Source: Parcubacteria group bacterium GW2011_GWB1_44_7 (GTDB lineage Bacteria; Patescibacteria; Paceibacteria; UBA9973; DSPV01). Taken from it: 7,621 bases of DNA. The notes under the pieces were generated by a model. That model saw only the letters and a list, made by a program, of their open reading frames with translations. It was not told where the DNA came from and searched no databases. The position numbers and the translations under genes were made by a program. The stretch spans positions 1-7,621 of the forward strand of contig LCJJ01000017.1 in assembly GCA_000999175.1 (NCBI GenBank). Direction: 5' to 3'. Shown in pieces: positions 1 through 6,138 of this stretch (the first letter of the stretch is position 1; the number at the start of each line of letters is the position of its first letter).

Positions 1-839
1 GCCATAAGCATCGCCTGCCACATCGCCGATTGCTGGCGCAAATTATCTTTGCCGCAATACTGTACCATCCCTCCGCTGTCTATTTGCCATTTTTTGAATC
101 TTTCCAAATCGTCAGGCCAGCCGATGGCGGAAATATAATTTACCAGCGCGTCAAACCAGACATACATCGTGTGTTCGGAATCGTCAGGCACTTCTATCCC
201 CCAAGGCATTTTTTCTTTTAGTCGCGAAATACTGAAGTCTTCCAATCCTCTTTTTACAAATGACTTTATTTCATTAAAGCGAAAATCAGGAACGACGAAA
301 TCGGGTTTTTTTTCATAAAAATCCAAAAGCGGTTTTTGAAACGCCGAGAATTTGAAGAAATAATTTTCTTCTTCTATCTCTTCAATTTCTCGGGTCGGGT
401 GAAGCGGGCATTTGCCGTCCACCAATTCGGAATCGGTTTTTTCTAATTCGCAGCCAACGCAATATTTAATTTTGTAGGGTTTTTTGTAAATGTGGCCATT
501 TTTTGCGCAAATCTTCCAAAATTCCCGCGCCGCTTTTATATGATGCGAGTCGGTGGTTCGGATAAAATTCGGCTCGGAAAGATTGAGCAAAGGAATCAAG
601 GCCTGAAATTTCTTTGCCGCTTCATCAACATAAGTTTGCGGTTCTTGGCCGGCCTTTTTCGCCGCTTCAAAGATTTTCGCCCCGCGCTCGTCCGTGCCGG
701 TATTGAAAAAAACCTCAAACCCTTGCGCTCTTTTCCAGCGCGCCATCACATCGGCGCGAATCACTTCCATCGCAAAGCCAATATGCGGCTCGGCATTCAC
801 ATAAGGCAGGGTAGTTGTAATATAGAAAAATCTAGACAT
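1..839 (-). CDS. metG: methionyl-tRNA synthetase, N-terminal part (runs off the window)
   Basis: Class I aminoacyl-tRNA synthetase that charges tRNA-Met with methionine in the cytoplasm. The first 279 residues are visible, starting at the ATG at 839; the C-terminal half, including the KMSKS loop, lies beyond base 1. Seen: the HIGH-type ATP-binding signature as PHIGFA (residues 18-23), NTGTDERG (46-53, normally GTDEHG), and a zinc knuckle in the connective domain with Cys127, Cys130, Cys144 and His147 (CVGC then CPLHP). Further on are WFDALVNYISAIGWP (about 228-242) and GKDNLRQQSAMWQAM (263-277), the family's GKDxxRF region. A single C-C-C-H zinc knuckle fits the one-zinc MetRS type. It lies 56 bp downstream of the PerM-like gene on the same strand and may be co-transcribed. 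No Shine-Dalgarno sequence precedes the ATG. Identification is secure. Confidence 0.95.
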   Translation of the reverse strand, partial: MSRFFYITTTLPYVNAEPHIGFAMEVIRADVMARWKRAQGFEVFFNTGTDERGAKIFEAAKKAGQEPQTYVDEAAKKFQALIPLLNLSEPNFIRTTDSHHIKAAREFWKICAKNGHIYKKPYKIKYCVGCELEKTDSELVDGKCPLHPTREIEEIEEENYFFKFSAFQKPLLDFYEKKPDFVVPDFRFNEIKSFVKRGLEDFSISRLKEKMPWGIEVPDDSEHTMYVWFDALVNYISAIGWPDDLERFKKWQIDSGGMVQYCGKDNLRQQSAMWQAMLM

Positions 840-859
840 GAAAAGGTTGCAAAATGTGT

Positions 860-881
860 GTTATATACAAGTTATATACAA
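860..881 (-). promoter_or_regulatory. tandem 11-bp repeat with -10-like boxes upstream of metG
   Basis: The 11-mer GTTATATACAA occurs twice back to back (860-870 and 871-881, plus strand). Read on the minus strand each copy gives TATATAAC, a -10-like box. The nearer one ends about 20 nt before the metG ATG, which would give a short leader of about 13 nt. No -35 box lies at normal spacing, so promoter function is only a guess. The repeat could instead bind a regulator or be incidental. Confidence 0.3.
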
Positions 882-883
882 GC

Positions 884-897
884 AAGTTGCGCAACTT
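884..897. repeat. 14-bp perfect palindrome overlapping the PerM stop codon
   Basis: AAGTTGCGCAACTT is a perfect inverted repeat next to the tandem 11-bp repeat and covers part of the TAA stop of the PerM-like gene. No T-run follows on either strand, so it is a poor intrinsic terminator. A dimeric repressor site in front of metG is possible but unproven. Confidence 0.35.
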
Positions 898-1990
898 ACT
901 CCGTCGGCAAATTGATTTTGGCTAAACGGGCAATTTTGTCTTTTTGAAAATCATCAAGATATTCCACGAGGGCAGTGGCCAACGGTACTGACAAAAGAAT
1001 ACCCAAGAAACCGGCCAATTTGGCGCCGACAATAATTGCCAAAATTACCAGAATTGGCGGAACACCGACAATTTTCCTGACCACCAACGGATAAATTAAA
1101 TGATTTTCAAATTGCTGGACAATAATATAAAAACCGGCGACTAAAAGTCCTTTGGTTACGCCACCCAGCGATAGCGCCACCAAAATGCCCGGAATGGCCG
1201 AAAGAATAGGACCAAAAACCGGAATAATTTCAAATAAGGCCGCCAGGATAGCCAAAAGAAAAGCATTAGGAATATCAAGGATTGTTAAACCCAAATAAAC
1301 CAAAATACCGATAATAATGCCAAGCAACAGCTGACCTTGCATCCAATAGCCGATTTTTTTCTGCGTTCTTTGCCACAAATTAATTACATAATTTTCATAA
1401 CGCAGAGGCACGATAATTTTTAGAAACTTGGTAACGCCATCTTCTTGCGCCGCCAGATAAAAAGATAGAACAATAATCAGAATAAAACTCAAAACACCGC
1501 CGAAAATCGCGCTGAGAGTTTGGAGAAAACCTTCGGCTGTGCCGGTTAAGGCCGAACTGAAATTGGTAATAAGTTCTTTGAGAGAGAATTGCGGTGTCAG
1601 AGCGGCTTCCCGGCTATCAGACAAAATGTTGGTGAGCACGTTGTCGCTCGAGGGTTGCCAAAAATTAACCGAATCAATATATTTTGGTAAAGTCTCCAGC
1701 ACGCCTGACAAGTCATTTAAAAAAGTCGGCAAAAGGAAATAGAATAAGCCGGCCAAAATCAAACCAATGGAAATGTAAATGACGACTACCGATAAGGCTC
1801 GCGCCACGCCGTATTTTTTCAGCCAGCGAATCATCGGTTCAATTGCCGAAGCAAACAAAACCGCGGCCAAGACTACTAGGACGATGTCACGCAGAAAATA
1901 CAATAAGAAAAACAGACCGACCACGATTATCGCTTTCACAATCGCGCCGGAATTAATGTTGAAATTGATTTGCCTCGACTCGTTAGCCAT
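896..1990 (-). CDS. AI-2E/PerM-family multi-pass membrane transporter
   Basis: Integral membrane protein of the AI-2E transporter family (PerM, YdiK, TqsA relatives; PF01594). Members are linked to export of small molecules or ions; the substrate here cannot be told. The 364 residues match the usual length of about 350. Hydrophobic segments fall near residues 17-50 (two close spans), 64-88 and 158-181, then a cluster in the second half that includes about 220-275, 277-293 and 308-345. The C-terminal stretch PLVVRKIVGVPPILVILAI with the later GILLSVPLATALVEYL is the most family-typical part. The start ATG at 1990 sits 6 nt after a good extended -10 box, which supports it and suggests a leaderless mRNA. 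The gene is upstream of metG and divergent from clpP. Family placement is secure; I do not assign perM as the gene name. Confidence 0.9.
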   Translation of the reverse strand: MANESRQINFNINSGAIVKAIIVVGLFFLLYFLRDIVLVVLAAVLFASAIEPMIRWLKKYGVARALSVVVIYISIGLILAGLFYFLLPTFLNDLSGVLETLPKYIDSVNFWQPSSDNVLTNILSDSREAALTPQFSLKELITNFSSALTGTAEGFLQTLSAIFGGVLSFILIIVLSFYLAAQEDGVTKFLKIIVPLRYENYVINLWQRTQKKIGYWMQGQLLLGIIIGILVYLGLTILDIPNAFLLAILAALFEIIPVFGPILSAIPGILVALSLGGVTKGLLVAGFYIIVQQFENHLIYPLVVRKIVGVPPILVILAIIVGAKLAGFLGILLSVPLATALVEYLDDFQKDKIARLAKINLPTE

Positions 1991-1996
1991 GTTGAC

Positions 1997-2025
1997 ATTC
2001 TATCAGTTTTGTAAAAATTTGTAAA
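1997..2025 (-). promoter_or_regulatory. promoter of the PerM-like gene, leaderless geometry
   Basis: On the minus strand: -35 TTTACA (2025-2020), a 17-nt spacer, then extended -10 TGA-TAGAAT (hexamer 2002-1997). Only GTCAAC separates the -10 from the ATG at 1990, so transcription should start at or within a base or two of the start codon. The -35 overlaps the -35 region of the divergent clpP promoter. Confidence 0.7.
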
Positions 2026-2046
2026 AAAAAGAAAATCTGCTATACT
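2018..2046 (+). promoter_or_regulatory. clpP promoter, extended -10, leaderless geometry
   Basis: Extended -10 TGC-TATACT (hexamer 2041-2046) is followed by only TTCCGA before the GTG start at 2053. A weak -35 (TTGTAA at 2019-2024, 16-nt spacer) lies in the second of two tandem TTTGTAAAAA repeats (2008-2017, 2018-2027). Expected transcription start is about 2052-2054, on the initiation codon itself. This supports GTG as the true start. Confidence 0.65.
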
Positions 2047-2052
2047 TTCCGA

Positions 2053-2631
2053 GTGCTTATCCCAACCGTTATTGAAAAATCGCAGTTCGGTGAAAGAGCG
2101 TATGATATTTATTCCCGCCTCTTGCGCGAGGGTATTGTTTTTCTTGGCGGGCCGATTGACGACCATGTCGCGAATCTCACCATTGCCCAGCTGCTGTTTT
2201 TGCAATCCGAAGACCCGAAAAAAGACATTTCGCTCTACATTAATTCCCCTGGCGGTTCGGTTACGGCCACTTTGGCGATTTTGGATACGATGAATCACAT
2301 CAAAAACGATGTTTCCACCGTTTGCGTTGGTGTGGCCGCTTCCGGCGCCGCCATCATTTTGTCGGCCGGAAAGAAAGGTAAGCGATTCGCTTTGCCCAAT
2401 TCCGAAGTGATGATTCACCAACCTTGGGGCGGCGCCGAAGGCCGGGCGGCAGATATTGAAATCACTGCTCGGCATATTTTGAAAATGCGAGAGAATCTCA
2501 ATAAGATTTTGGCGAAGAATACCGGCAAGACAATGGAGCAAATGGAAAAAGATGTAGACCGCGATTTCTTTATGTCCGCCGAAGAAGCCAAAAAATACGG
2601 CTTGATTGACGAGATTTTGAAGAATAAATAG
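2053..2631 (+). CDS. clpP: ATP-dependent Clp protease proteolytic subunit
   Basis: Serine peptidase that forms the tetradecameric chamber fed by ClpX or ClpC/ClpA unfoldases and degrades misfolded and regulatory proteins in the cytoplasm. The 192 residues match mature ClpP. The catalytic triad is intact: Ser97 (in GVAASGAA), His122 (in MIHQPWGG) and Asp171 (in [11 protein letters not shown]), the same numbers as in mature E. coli ClpP. The oxyanion and substrate-strand motif SPGGSV is at 65-70. The N-terminal IPTVIE is the typical start of the axial loop after propeptide removal, so there is essentially no propeptide. Start is GTG at 2053, chosen because the protein begins properly there and the -10 box is 6 nt upstream. 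A small oddity is AASGAA in place of the common AASMGA after the nucleophile. It is divergent from the PerM-like gene and converges on the MNT-HEPN gene with a 7-bp gap. Confidence 0.97.
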   Translation: MLIPTVIEKSQFGERAYDIYSRLLREGIVFLGGPIDDHVANLTIAQLLFLQSEDPKKDISLYINSPGGSVTATLAILDTMNHIKNDVSTVCVGVAASGAAIILSAGKKGKRFALPNSEVMIHQPWGGAEGRAADIEITARHILKMRENLNKILAKNTGKTMEQMEKDVDRDFFMSAEEAKKYGLIDEILKNK

Positions 2632-2646
2632 TCGCTATTTATTTTT
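2623..2646. terminator. AT-rich hairpin containing both convergent stop codons
   Basis: AATAAATAG (2623-2631), loop TCG, CTATTTATT (2635-2643): a perfect 9-bp stem, running into a T-tract on the plus strand (2642-2646). The clpP TAG (2629-2631) and the TAA of the opposite gene (2641-2639) lie inside the stem. It probably acts as a weak bidirectional terminator, given its low GC content. Confidence 0.5.
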
Positions 2647-3481
2647 CCACCGCAAATTTTTTCGCGAAAGTAACTAGATAACGATAATCTATTTCCGAAC
2701 TACCGGCAAAGCGTTTCAAATTGGAAAAGCGAATGTCTAAATATTCGTGAGCGAGAATATTTCTTATTTTAGCGAAACCCGCCAATGTTTCGGCTTTTTC
2801 TTTTTCAAAACCTTTAAGCAAGGCGAGGTTGGCCAATGTCAACCGATAGGTTTCCGGTAAATCTTTTTTCTCCGAACCAACCATAATTTTAGCGATATCA
2901 ATGCTGGAATTTATGATATTTTCTGCCCATCTTTCCAGTTCCCGCTTGTGGCCCTTATTGTTTTGATATTCCAATTGGTCAAGCTCGGTAAATTTTTTGT
3001 AGTCGGCAAGTTCTCCCTCCAAAAAATCAACCAATCGTAAAAGTCGAGCTCGATCAGTCTCGTTGAGCGATGCTGAACGCGCCTTAATTGCCAAAAAATC
3101 GCGAGCAAAATCGCGCATTTCTTCGGCCACTGTGCTTGCCAATAGAATAAACTTTGTCCGGATATTCGGGTCTTTAACGCAAATTTCTTTACCGCTATTC
3201 ATCGCCGCAAATGCCACACCAGCTGGCGCGCGGTTCAAAATCACTAGGTCTACTTTATTACCTAAAAGCTTTTCCAAATCCAGCCAGATTTTATCCTCAT
3301 TTTCAAAACGACTGTCACTTTCAAAATCCATCTCGTCACTTTGCGTTTTGAGATAAATAGCGATATCAATATCCGATTCAGAGCGTGCTAAACTTTTTGC
3401 TTGCGAACCGAACAAAAAAGCCATCGGGACATCGTCCCGCCCGGCAAAATATTTCTTCAATTTTTCCAAAATTTCTTCCAT
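2639..3481 (-). CDS. fused MNT nucleotidyltransferase-HEPN (MntA-HepT-like) protein
   Basis: One 280-residue polypeptide joins two domains usually encoded by adjacent toxin-antitoxin genes. Residues 1 to about 105 form a minimal nucleotidyltransferase: AFLFGSQAKS then SDIDIAI fits GSX10DXD exactly (Gly25-Ser26, Asp37, Asp39), with the third acidic residue likely Asp78 in KVDLV. Residues from about 115 form a helical HEPN/DUF86 (HepT-like) domain ending in RNILAHEY, the RX4HXY motif (Arg240, His245, Tyr247). In the known HepT/MntA pair, HepT is an RNase and MntA neutralises it by adenylylating a tyrosine in this motif. Both active-site motifs look intact, so self-control within one chain is a reasonable inference. 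The ATG at 3481 follows an extended -10 by 6 nt. It could instead be a nucleotidyltransferase with a substrate-binding helical domain (kanamycin nucleotidyltransferase-like). Confidence 0.85.
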   Translation of the reverse strand: MEEILEKLKKYFAGRDDVPMAFLFGSQAKSLARSESDIDIAIYLKTQSDEMDFESDSRFENEDKIWLDLEKLLGNKVDLVILNRAPAGVAFAAMNSGKEICVKDPNIRTKFILLASTVAEEMRDFARDFLAIKARSASLNETDRARLLRLVDFLEGELADYKKFTELDQLEYQNNKGHKRELERWAENIINSSIDIAKIMVGSEKKDLPETYRLTLANLALLKGFEKEKAETLAGFAKIRNILAHEYLDIRFSNLKRFAGSSEIDYRYLVTFAKKFAVEK

Positions 3482-3487
3482 ATTTAA

Positions 3488-3496
3488 ATAATACCA
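3488..3496 (-). promoter_or_regulatory. extended -10 of the MNT-HEPN gene, leaderless geometry
   Basis: On the minus strand TGG-TATTAT (hexamer 3493-3488) is followed by TTAAAT and then the ATG at 3481. The hexamer matches TATAAT at five of six positions and has the TGn extension. I see no convincing -35. Transcription would begin at or beside the start codon. Confidence 0.5.
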
Positions 3497-3684
3497 TTTT
3501 TCTGGCTAAAATACACTTTTTCCAAATAACCTATACCTTTTTCACAGAAAGTCAAATCTTATCAGCAACAGCGGAGTGATATTGGACTTTTTTTAGGGAT
3601 TGCGGTAAGATAATTCTGTTAATAAATTTTAATTCCGAAAATTTCGTTTTACTGCCGGAAAGTAATGAGTTTTATTTTTTCATC

Positions 3685-3700
3685 AAAAACTAAAGTTTTT
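3685..3700. repeat. small AT-rich inverted repeat upstream of rny
   Basis: AAAAAC (3685-3690), loop TAAA, GTTTTT (3695-3700), 42 nt before the rny start. It lies in a 260-bp intergenic gap (3482-3741) in which I see no gene and no convincing promoter. A weak candidate is TTGGAC (3582-3587), an 18-nt spacer, then TAAGAT (3606-3611). The repeat could be a leader structure or chance in AT-rich DNA. Confidence 0.3.
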
Positions 3701-3741
3701 CACTTTCGCGATAAATAGAGCGGGATTTTCGCATTCCAAAC

Positions 3742-5271
3742 ATGTCATTAAAAATGGTTTTCTTGCTGGCTGGCGCCGCCGGACTGGTCGGTATTGGTAT
3801 CGGTTATTTTCTCCGGTGGATTATTTCGTTAGGTAAGAAGGGTTCGGTGGAGCTGGAAATCAAACAGCTGGTTTTGGAGGCGCGCGAGGAAGCCAAAAAA
3901 ATTACGGATGACGCCAAAACTAAAGCCGAAGAAACCCTGATTAGCGGTCGAGTTGAACTTAAAGAAAAAGAAGATAAGTTAAAAACTGTTGAGGACCGAC
4001 TCATCAAGAAAGAAGATTTTTTAGACAAAAGGCAGGTGGACATAGACAAGGAAGTGGAAGAAATTAAAGCCAAAGTGGCTGAAGTTAAGAAAATCAAGGA
4101 AAAAGTGGAAACGATGGAAACGCAGAAACACGCTGATTTGGAAAAAATCGCCAAATTGTCGGAAACCGAGGCCAAACAATTTTTGTTGGCTGCGGTGGAA
4201 AAAAAGTCTGAAGAAGATATTACCGTTCGGATGCGGAAACTAGAAACGGTTAATCAAGAAAAACTGGAAAAACGCGCCCAAGAAATTATTACCGCCGCCA
4301 TTCAACGCTTCGGCAATTCGGTAACTTCCGATGTTTTCACCACCGCCGTGGCTATTCCGTCCGATGAAATTAAAGGCAAAATTATCGGTAAAGAAGGCCG
4401 CAACATCAAAGCTTTTGAACGAGTGTCCGGCGTGGAAGTGATTGTTGATGACACGCCCGGAGCCATTACCCTATCTTCTTTTGACCCGGTTCGGCGGCAA
4501 GTGGCGCGCGTAGCTTTGGAAAATTTGATTTTGGACGGACGGATTCAGCCGGCGAAAATTGAAAAGGAAATGGAAAAGGCCGAACAGGAAATCAATAGGA
4601 TTATAAAAGAAAAGGGTCAACAAGCGGCCTTTGAGTGCGGTGTCTATAATCTTGACCCGCGAATCATTTCTATTTTGGGCCGGTTACATTTTCGCACCAG
4701 TTATGGTCAAAATGTTCTTCAGCATTCCATTGAAATGGCGCATATGGCCGGTGTGATTGCCGAAGAATTGGGCGCTAATGTGGCGGTGGCCAAAGCCGGC
4801 GCTTTGCTTCACGACATCGGCAAGGCGGTAGACCACGAAGTGGCCGGCACCCATGTAGAAATTGGCCGGCGGATTCTCCAAAAATTCGGCGCCGGCGAAG
4901 ATATTGTCAAAGCGATGCAAGCTCATCACGAAGAATATCCTTACGAAACGGTGGAATCGGTAATTGTTCAAGTGGCGGATGCCATTTCCGGCGCGCGGCC
5001 GGGCGCTCGGCGCGACAGCGTGGAAAATTATTTGAAACGATTAGAAGATTTGGAAACCATTGCCAAATCGTTCTTGGGCGTAGAGAAGGCCTATGCGCTC
5101 CAAGCCGGCAGAGAAATCAGGATTTTTGTCACTCCTGACAAGATTTCAGATTTGGACGCTCAAAAAACCGCACGGGAAATCGCCGTGCGCATTGAAAACG
5201 AACTCAAATATCCGGGTGAAATTAAAGTGACGGTAATTCGCGAAACGCGAGTCATTGAATTTGCGAGATAA
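3742..5271 (+). CDS. rny: ribonuclease Y
   Basis: Membrane-anchored endoribonuclease that starts bulk mRNA decay in many bacteria lacking RNase E. The 509 residues match the family's usual length of about 510-520 and all parts are present in order. There is an N-terminal membrane helix (about 5-30), a long charged coiled coil (about 35-185), and a KH RNA-binding domain with its GXXG loop as GKEG (216-219, in KGKIIGKEGRNIKAFE). An HD-type metal phosphohydrolase domain follows, with His328 (LQHS), His357-Asp358 (LLHDIG), His395/396 (AHHEE) and Asp413 (VADAISGARPGARRDS) as likely metal or catalytic residues, then the family C-terminal region ending VIEFAR. An in-frame stop at 3712-3714 limits upstream extension, so ATG 3742 is the first usable start (Met5 at 3754 is an alternative). 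No Shine-Dalgarno sequence is seen. Confidence 0.97.
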   Translation: MSLKMVFLLAGAAGLVGIGIGYFLRWIISLGKKGSVELEIKQLVLEAREEAKKITDDAKTKAEETLISGRVELKEKEDKLKTVEDRLIKKEDFLDKRQVDIDKEVEEIKAKVAEVKKIKEKVETMETQKHADLEKIAKLSETEAKQFLLAAVEKKSEEDITVRMRKLETVNQEKLEKRAQEIITAAIQRFGNSVTSDVFTTAVAIPSDEIKGKIIGKEGRNIKAFERVSGVEVIVDDTPGAITLSSFDPVRRQVARVALENLILDGRIQPAKIEKEMEKAEQEINRIIKEKGQQAAFECGVYNLDPRIISILGRLHFRTSYGQNVLQHSIEMAHMAGVIAEELGANVAVAKAGALLHDIGKAVDHEVAGTHVEIGRRILQKFGAGEDIVKAMQAHHEEYPYETVESVIVQVADAISGARPGARRDSVENYLKRLEDLETIAKSFLGVEKAYALQAGREIRIFVTPDKISDLDAQKTAREIAVRIENELKYPGEIKVTVIRETRVIEFAR

Positions 5272-5299
5272 AAATTTCTGTTCTGTAATTTTCTGCCTA

Positions 5300-5327
5300 T
5301 TGCTCAAAAAACGGCTTGTTATATAAT
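5300..5327 (+). promoter_or_regulatory. promoter of the HU gene
   Basis: A perfect -10 TATAAT (5322-5327) lies 16 nt after TTGCTC (5300-5305). Transcription should start near 5334, giving a leader of about 64 nt before the ATG at 5398, unlike the short or absent leaders elsewhere in the window. The leader contains a short CCGG-CAGTGG-CCGG stem-loop at about 5344-5357 and no Shine-Dalgarno sequence. Confidence 0.65.
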
Positions 5328-5397
5328 AAGCGGGTGAAATTATCCGGCAGTGGCCGGGATCAAGGTCGACTTTTTAGAAGCCAATTAGCATTTTGTT

Positions 5398-5670
5398 ATG
5401 AATAAACAAGGAATTGTTGAAGCGGTTCACGCGAAACTTGGCACGACCAAAGTCCAGGCGGAACAAGTCGTTGATACGGTGGTTGACAGTATTATTTCTT
5501 CTTTGAAGAAAAGCGACGAGGTTTCCATTGCCGGTTTGGGTATTTTTGTGGTAAAAGCTCGCGCCGCCAGAACGGCGCGAAATCCTCGCACCGGCGAGTC
5601 GGTTAATGTTCCGGCCATGAAAGTTCCGAAGTTCCGCGCCGCCAAAGCATTGAAAGAAGCTGTCAAATAA
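5398..5670 (+). CDS. HU-family histone-like DNA-binding protein
   Basis: Small dimeric nucleoid protein that bends and compacts DNA. The 90 residues are the standard HU/IHF length. Seen: the N-terminal helical dimerisation part (MNKQGIVEAVHAKLG onward), then the core GLGIFVVKARAARTARNPRTG (about 46-66) with the arm signature RNPRTGE and the Pro-containing tip segment NVPAMKVPKFRAAKALKEAVK at the end. The conserved Gly-Phe turn and the arm arginines and lysines are present. HU and IHF cannot be told apart safely, although the sequence looks HU-like. It has its own promoter 126 bp after rny and ends just before a strong terminator, so it is probably a single-gene unit, with some readthrough from rny possible. 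Confidence 0.96.
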   Translation: MNKQGIVEAVHAKLGTTKVQAEQVVDTVVDSIISSLKKSDEVSIAGLGIFVVKARAARTARNPRTGESVNVPAMKVPKFRAAKALKEAVK

Positions 5671-5704
5671 TCAAGAAAGACAAGATTTTTTTACTTAAAT
5701 TCAA

Positions 5705-5736
5705 ACAAAAACCCCCGCTGTGGCGGGGGTTTTTGT
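5705..5736. terminator. strong rho-independent terminator, likely bidirectional
   Basis: CCCCCGC (5712-5718), loop TGTG, GCGGGGG (5723-5729), extended by A5/T5 pairing on both sides and two more pairs to give a 14-bp stem. It sits between the convergent HU gene and the short minus-strand gene. T-runs in both directions mean it can end both transcripts. Confidence 0.93.
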
Positions 5737-5749
5737 GTTTTCGGTAAGA

Positions 5750-6049
5750 TTATTCCACTTTTTCGTTCGGGTTGGAATGCTCAACCATCACATCTTTCAG
5801 TTTAATCTCTGGACCTGCTTCGGCCGCCCGACGATCATTTCTTAATTTCTTCTCTCGTTCAAATAGAAAATCATCAAAGTGAGTTATCGGCACGAAATTA
5901 CCTTCCCCATCTCTATAACCGCTATTTTGAATGGCTTGAATAGTGTAGACATCGTTCCTTAACACGGAATTGGTTTGGACAAGTTCCAATGCGGCCTCTT
6001 TATCTATAGGCCGGTCGGTTGGCATTTTTTTCTCAAAATTTTCTTTCAT
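5750..6049 (-). CDS. small charged protein of unknown function
   Basis: A 99-residue protein that I do not recognise. It is highly charged, with no membrane span, signal peptide or cysteine. The middle stretch NDVYTIQAIQNSGYRDGEG (about 32-50) then FVPITHFDDFLFEREKKLRNDRR (about 52-74) looks like a folded core or helix followed by a basic-acidic helix, and the C-terminus is acidic and Asn/Pro-rich. Support for coding comes from position: the start ATG at 6049 follows a -10-like AATAAT by 6 nt, and the stop lies 14 bp before the shared terminator. It is divergent from the ClpP-like gene with an 89-bp gap. It could be a small lineage-restricted cytoplasmic protein; no function is assigned. Confidence 0.7.
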   Translation of the reverse strand: MKENFEKKMPTDRPIDKEAALELVQTNSVLRNDVYTIQAIQNSGYRDGEGNFVPITHFDDFLFEREKKLRNDRRAAEAGPEIKLKDVMVEHSNPNEKVE

Positions 6050-6050
6050 A

Positions 6051-6078
6051 TTGACATTATTTAAAAACTATTGATAAT
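6051..6078 (+). promoter_or_regulatory. promoter of the ClpP-like gene
   Basis: A consensus -35 TTGACA (6051-6056) lies 16 nt before GATAAT (6073-6078, five of six). The expected start near 6085 gives a leader of about 54 nt. The -35 overlaps the -10/start region of the divergent small gene, so the two promoters may compete. Confidence 0.6.
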
Positions 6079-6085
6079 AATACAA
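6056..6085 (-). promoter_or_regulatory. promoter of the small unknown gene, leaderless geometry
   Basis: On the minus strand TTGTAT (6085-6080), an 18-nt spacer, then AATAAT (6061-6056), followed by GTCAAT and the ATG at 6049. The -10 has the right spacing for a leaderless mRNA but lacks the TGn extension. Confidence 0.45.
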
Positions 6086-6095
6086 GACCACTTCT

Positions 6096-6111
6096 CTTCG
6101 CGCAAGCGAAG
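6096..6111 (+). other. stem-loop with GCAA tetraloop in the leader of the ClpP-like gene
   Basis: CTTCGC (6096-6101), loop GCAA, GCGAAG (6106-6111): a perfect 6-bp stem capped by a GNRA-type tetraloop, 27 nt before the ATG. No T-run follows, so it is not a terminator. It may stabilise the mRNA 5' end or influence translation. Confidence 0.5.
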
Positions 6112-6138
6112 TATAGCACAAAAACGAAAGAGAAAAAA

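Noticed and set aside
492..947. 151-residue plus-strand ORF
   Set aside because: It lies antisense to metG and the end of the PerM-like gene, and the protein has no recognisable features. The minus-strand reading is clearly MetRS.
1992..1997. Perfect TTGACA on the plus strand as the clpP -35
   Set aside because: It lies 43 nt from the clpP -10 (2041-2046), far beyond normal spacing, and no -10 sits 16-18 nt after it. It is better read as the minus-strand start context of the PerM-like gene.
1936..2541. 201-residue minus-strand ORF
   Set aside because: It is fully antisense to clpP, whose frame has an intact catalytic triad, and it is a shadow of clpP codon use.
4684..4971. 95-residue minus-strand ORF
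   Set aside because: It is antisense to the conserved HD domain of RNase Y and shows no independent start signals.
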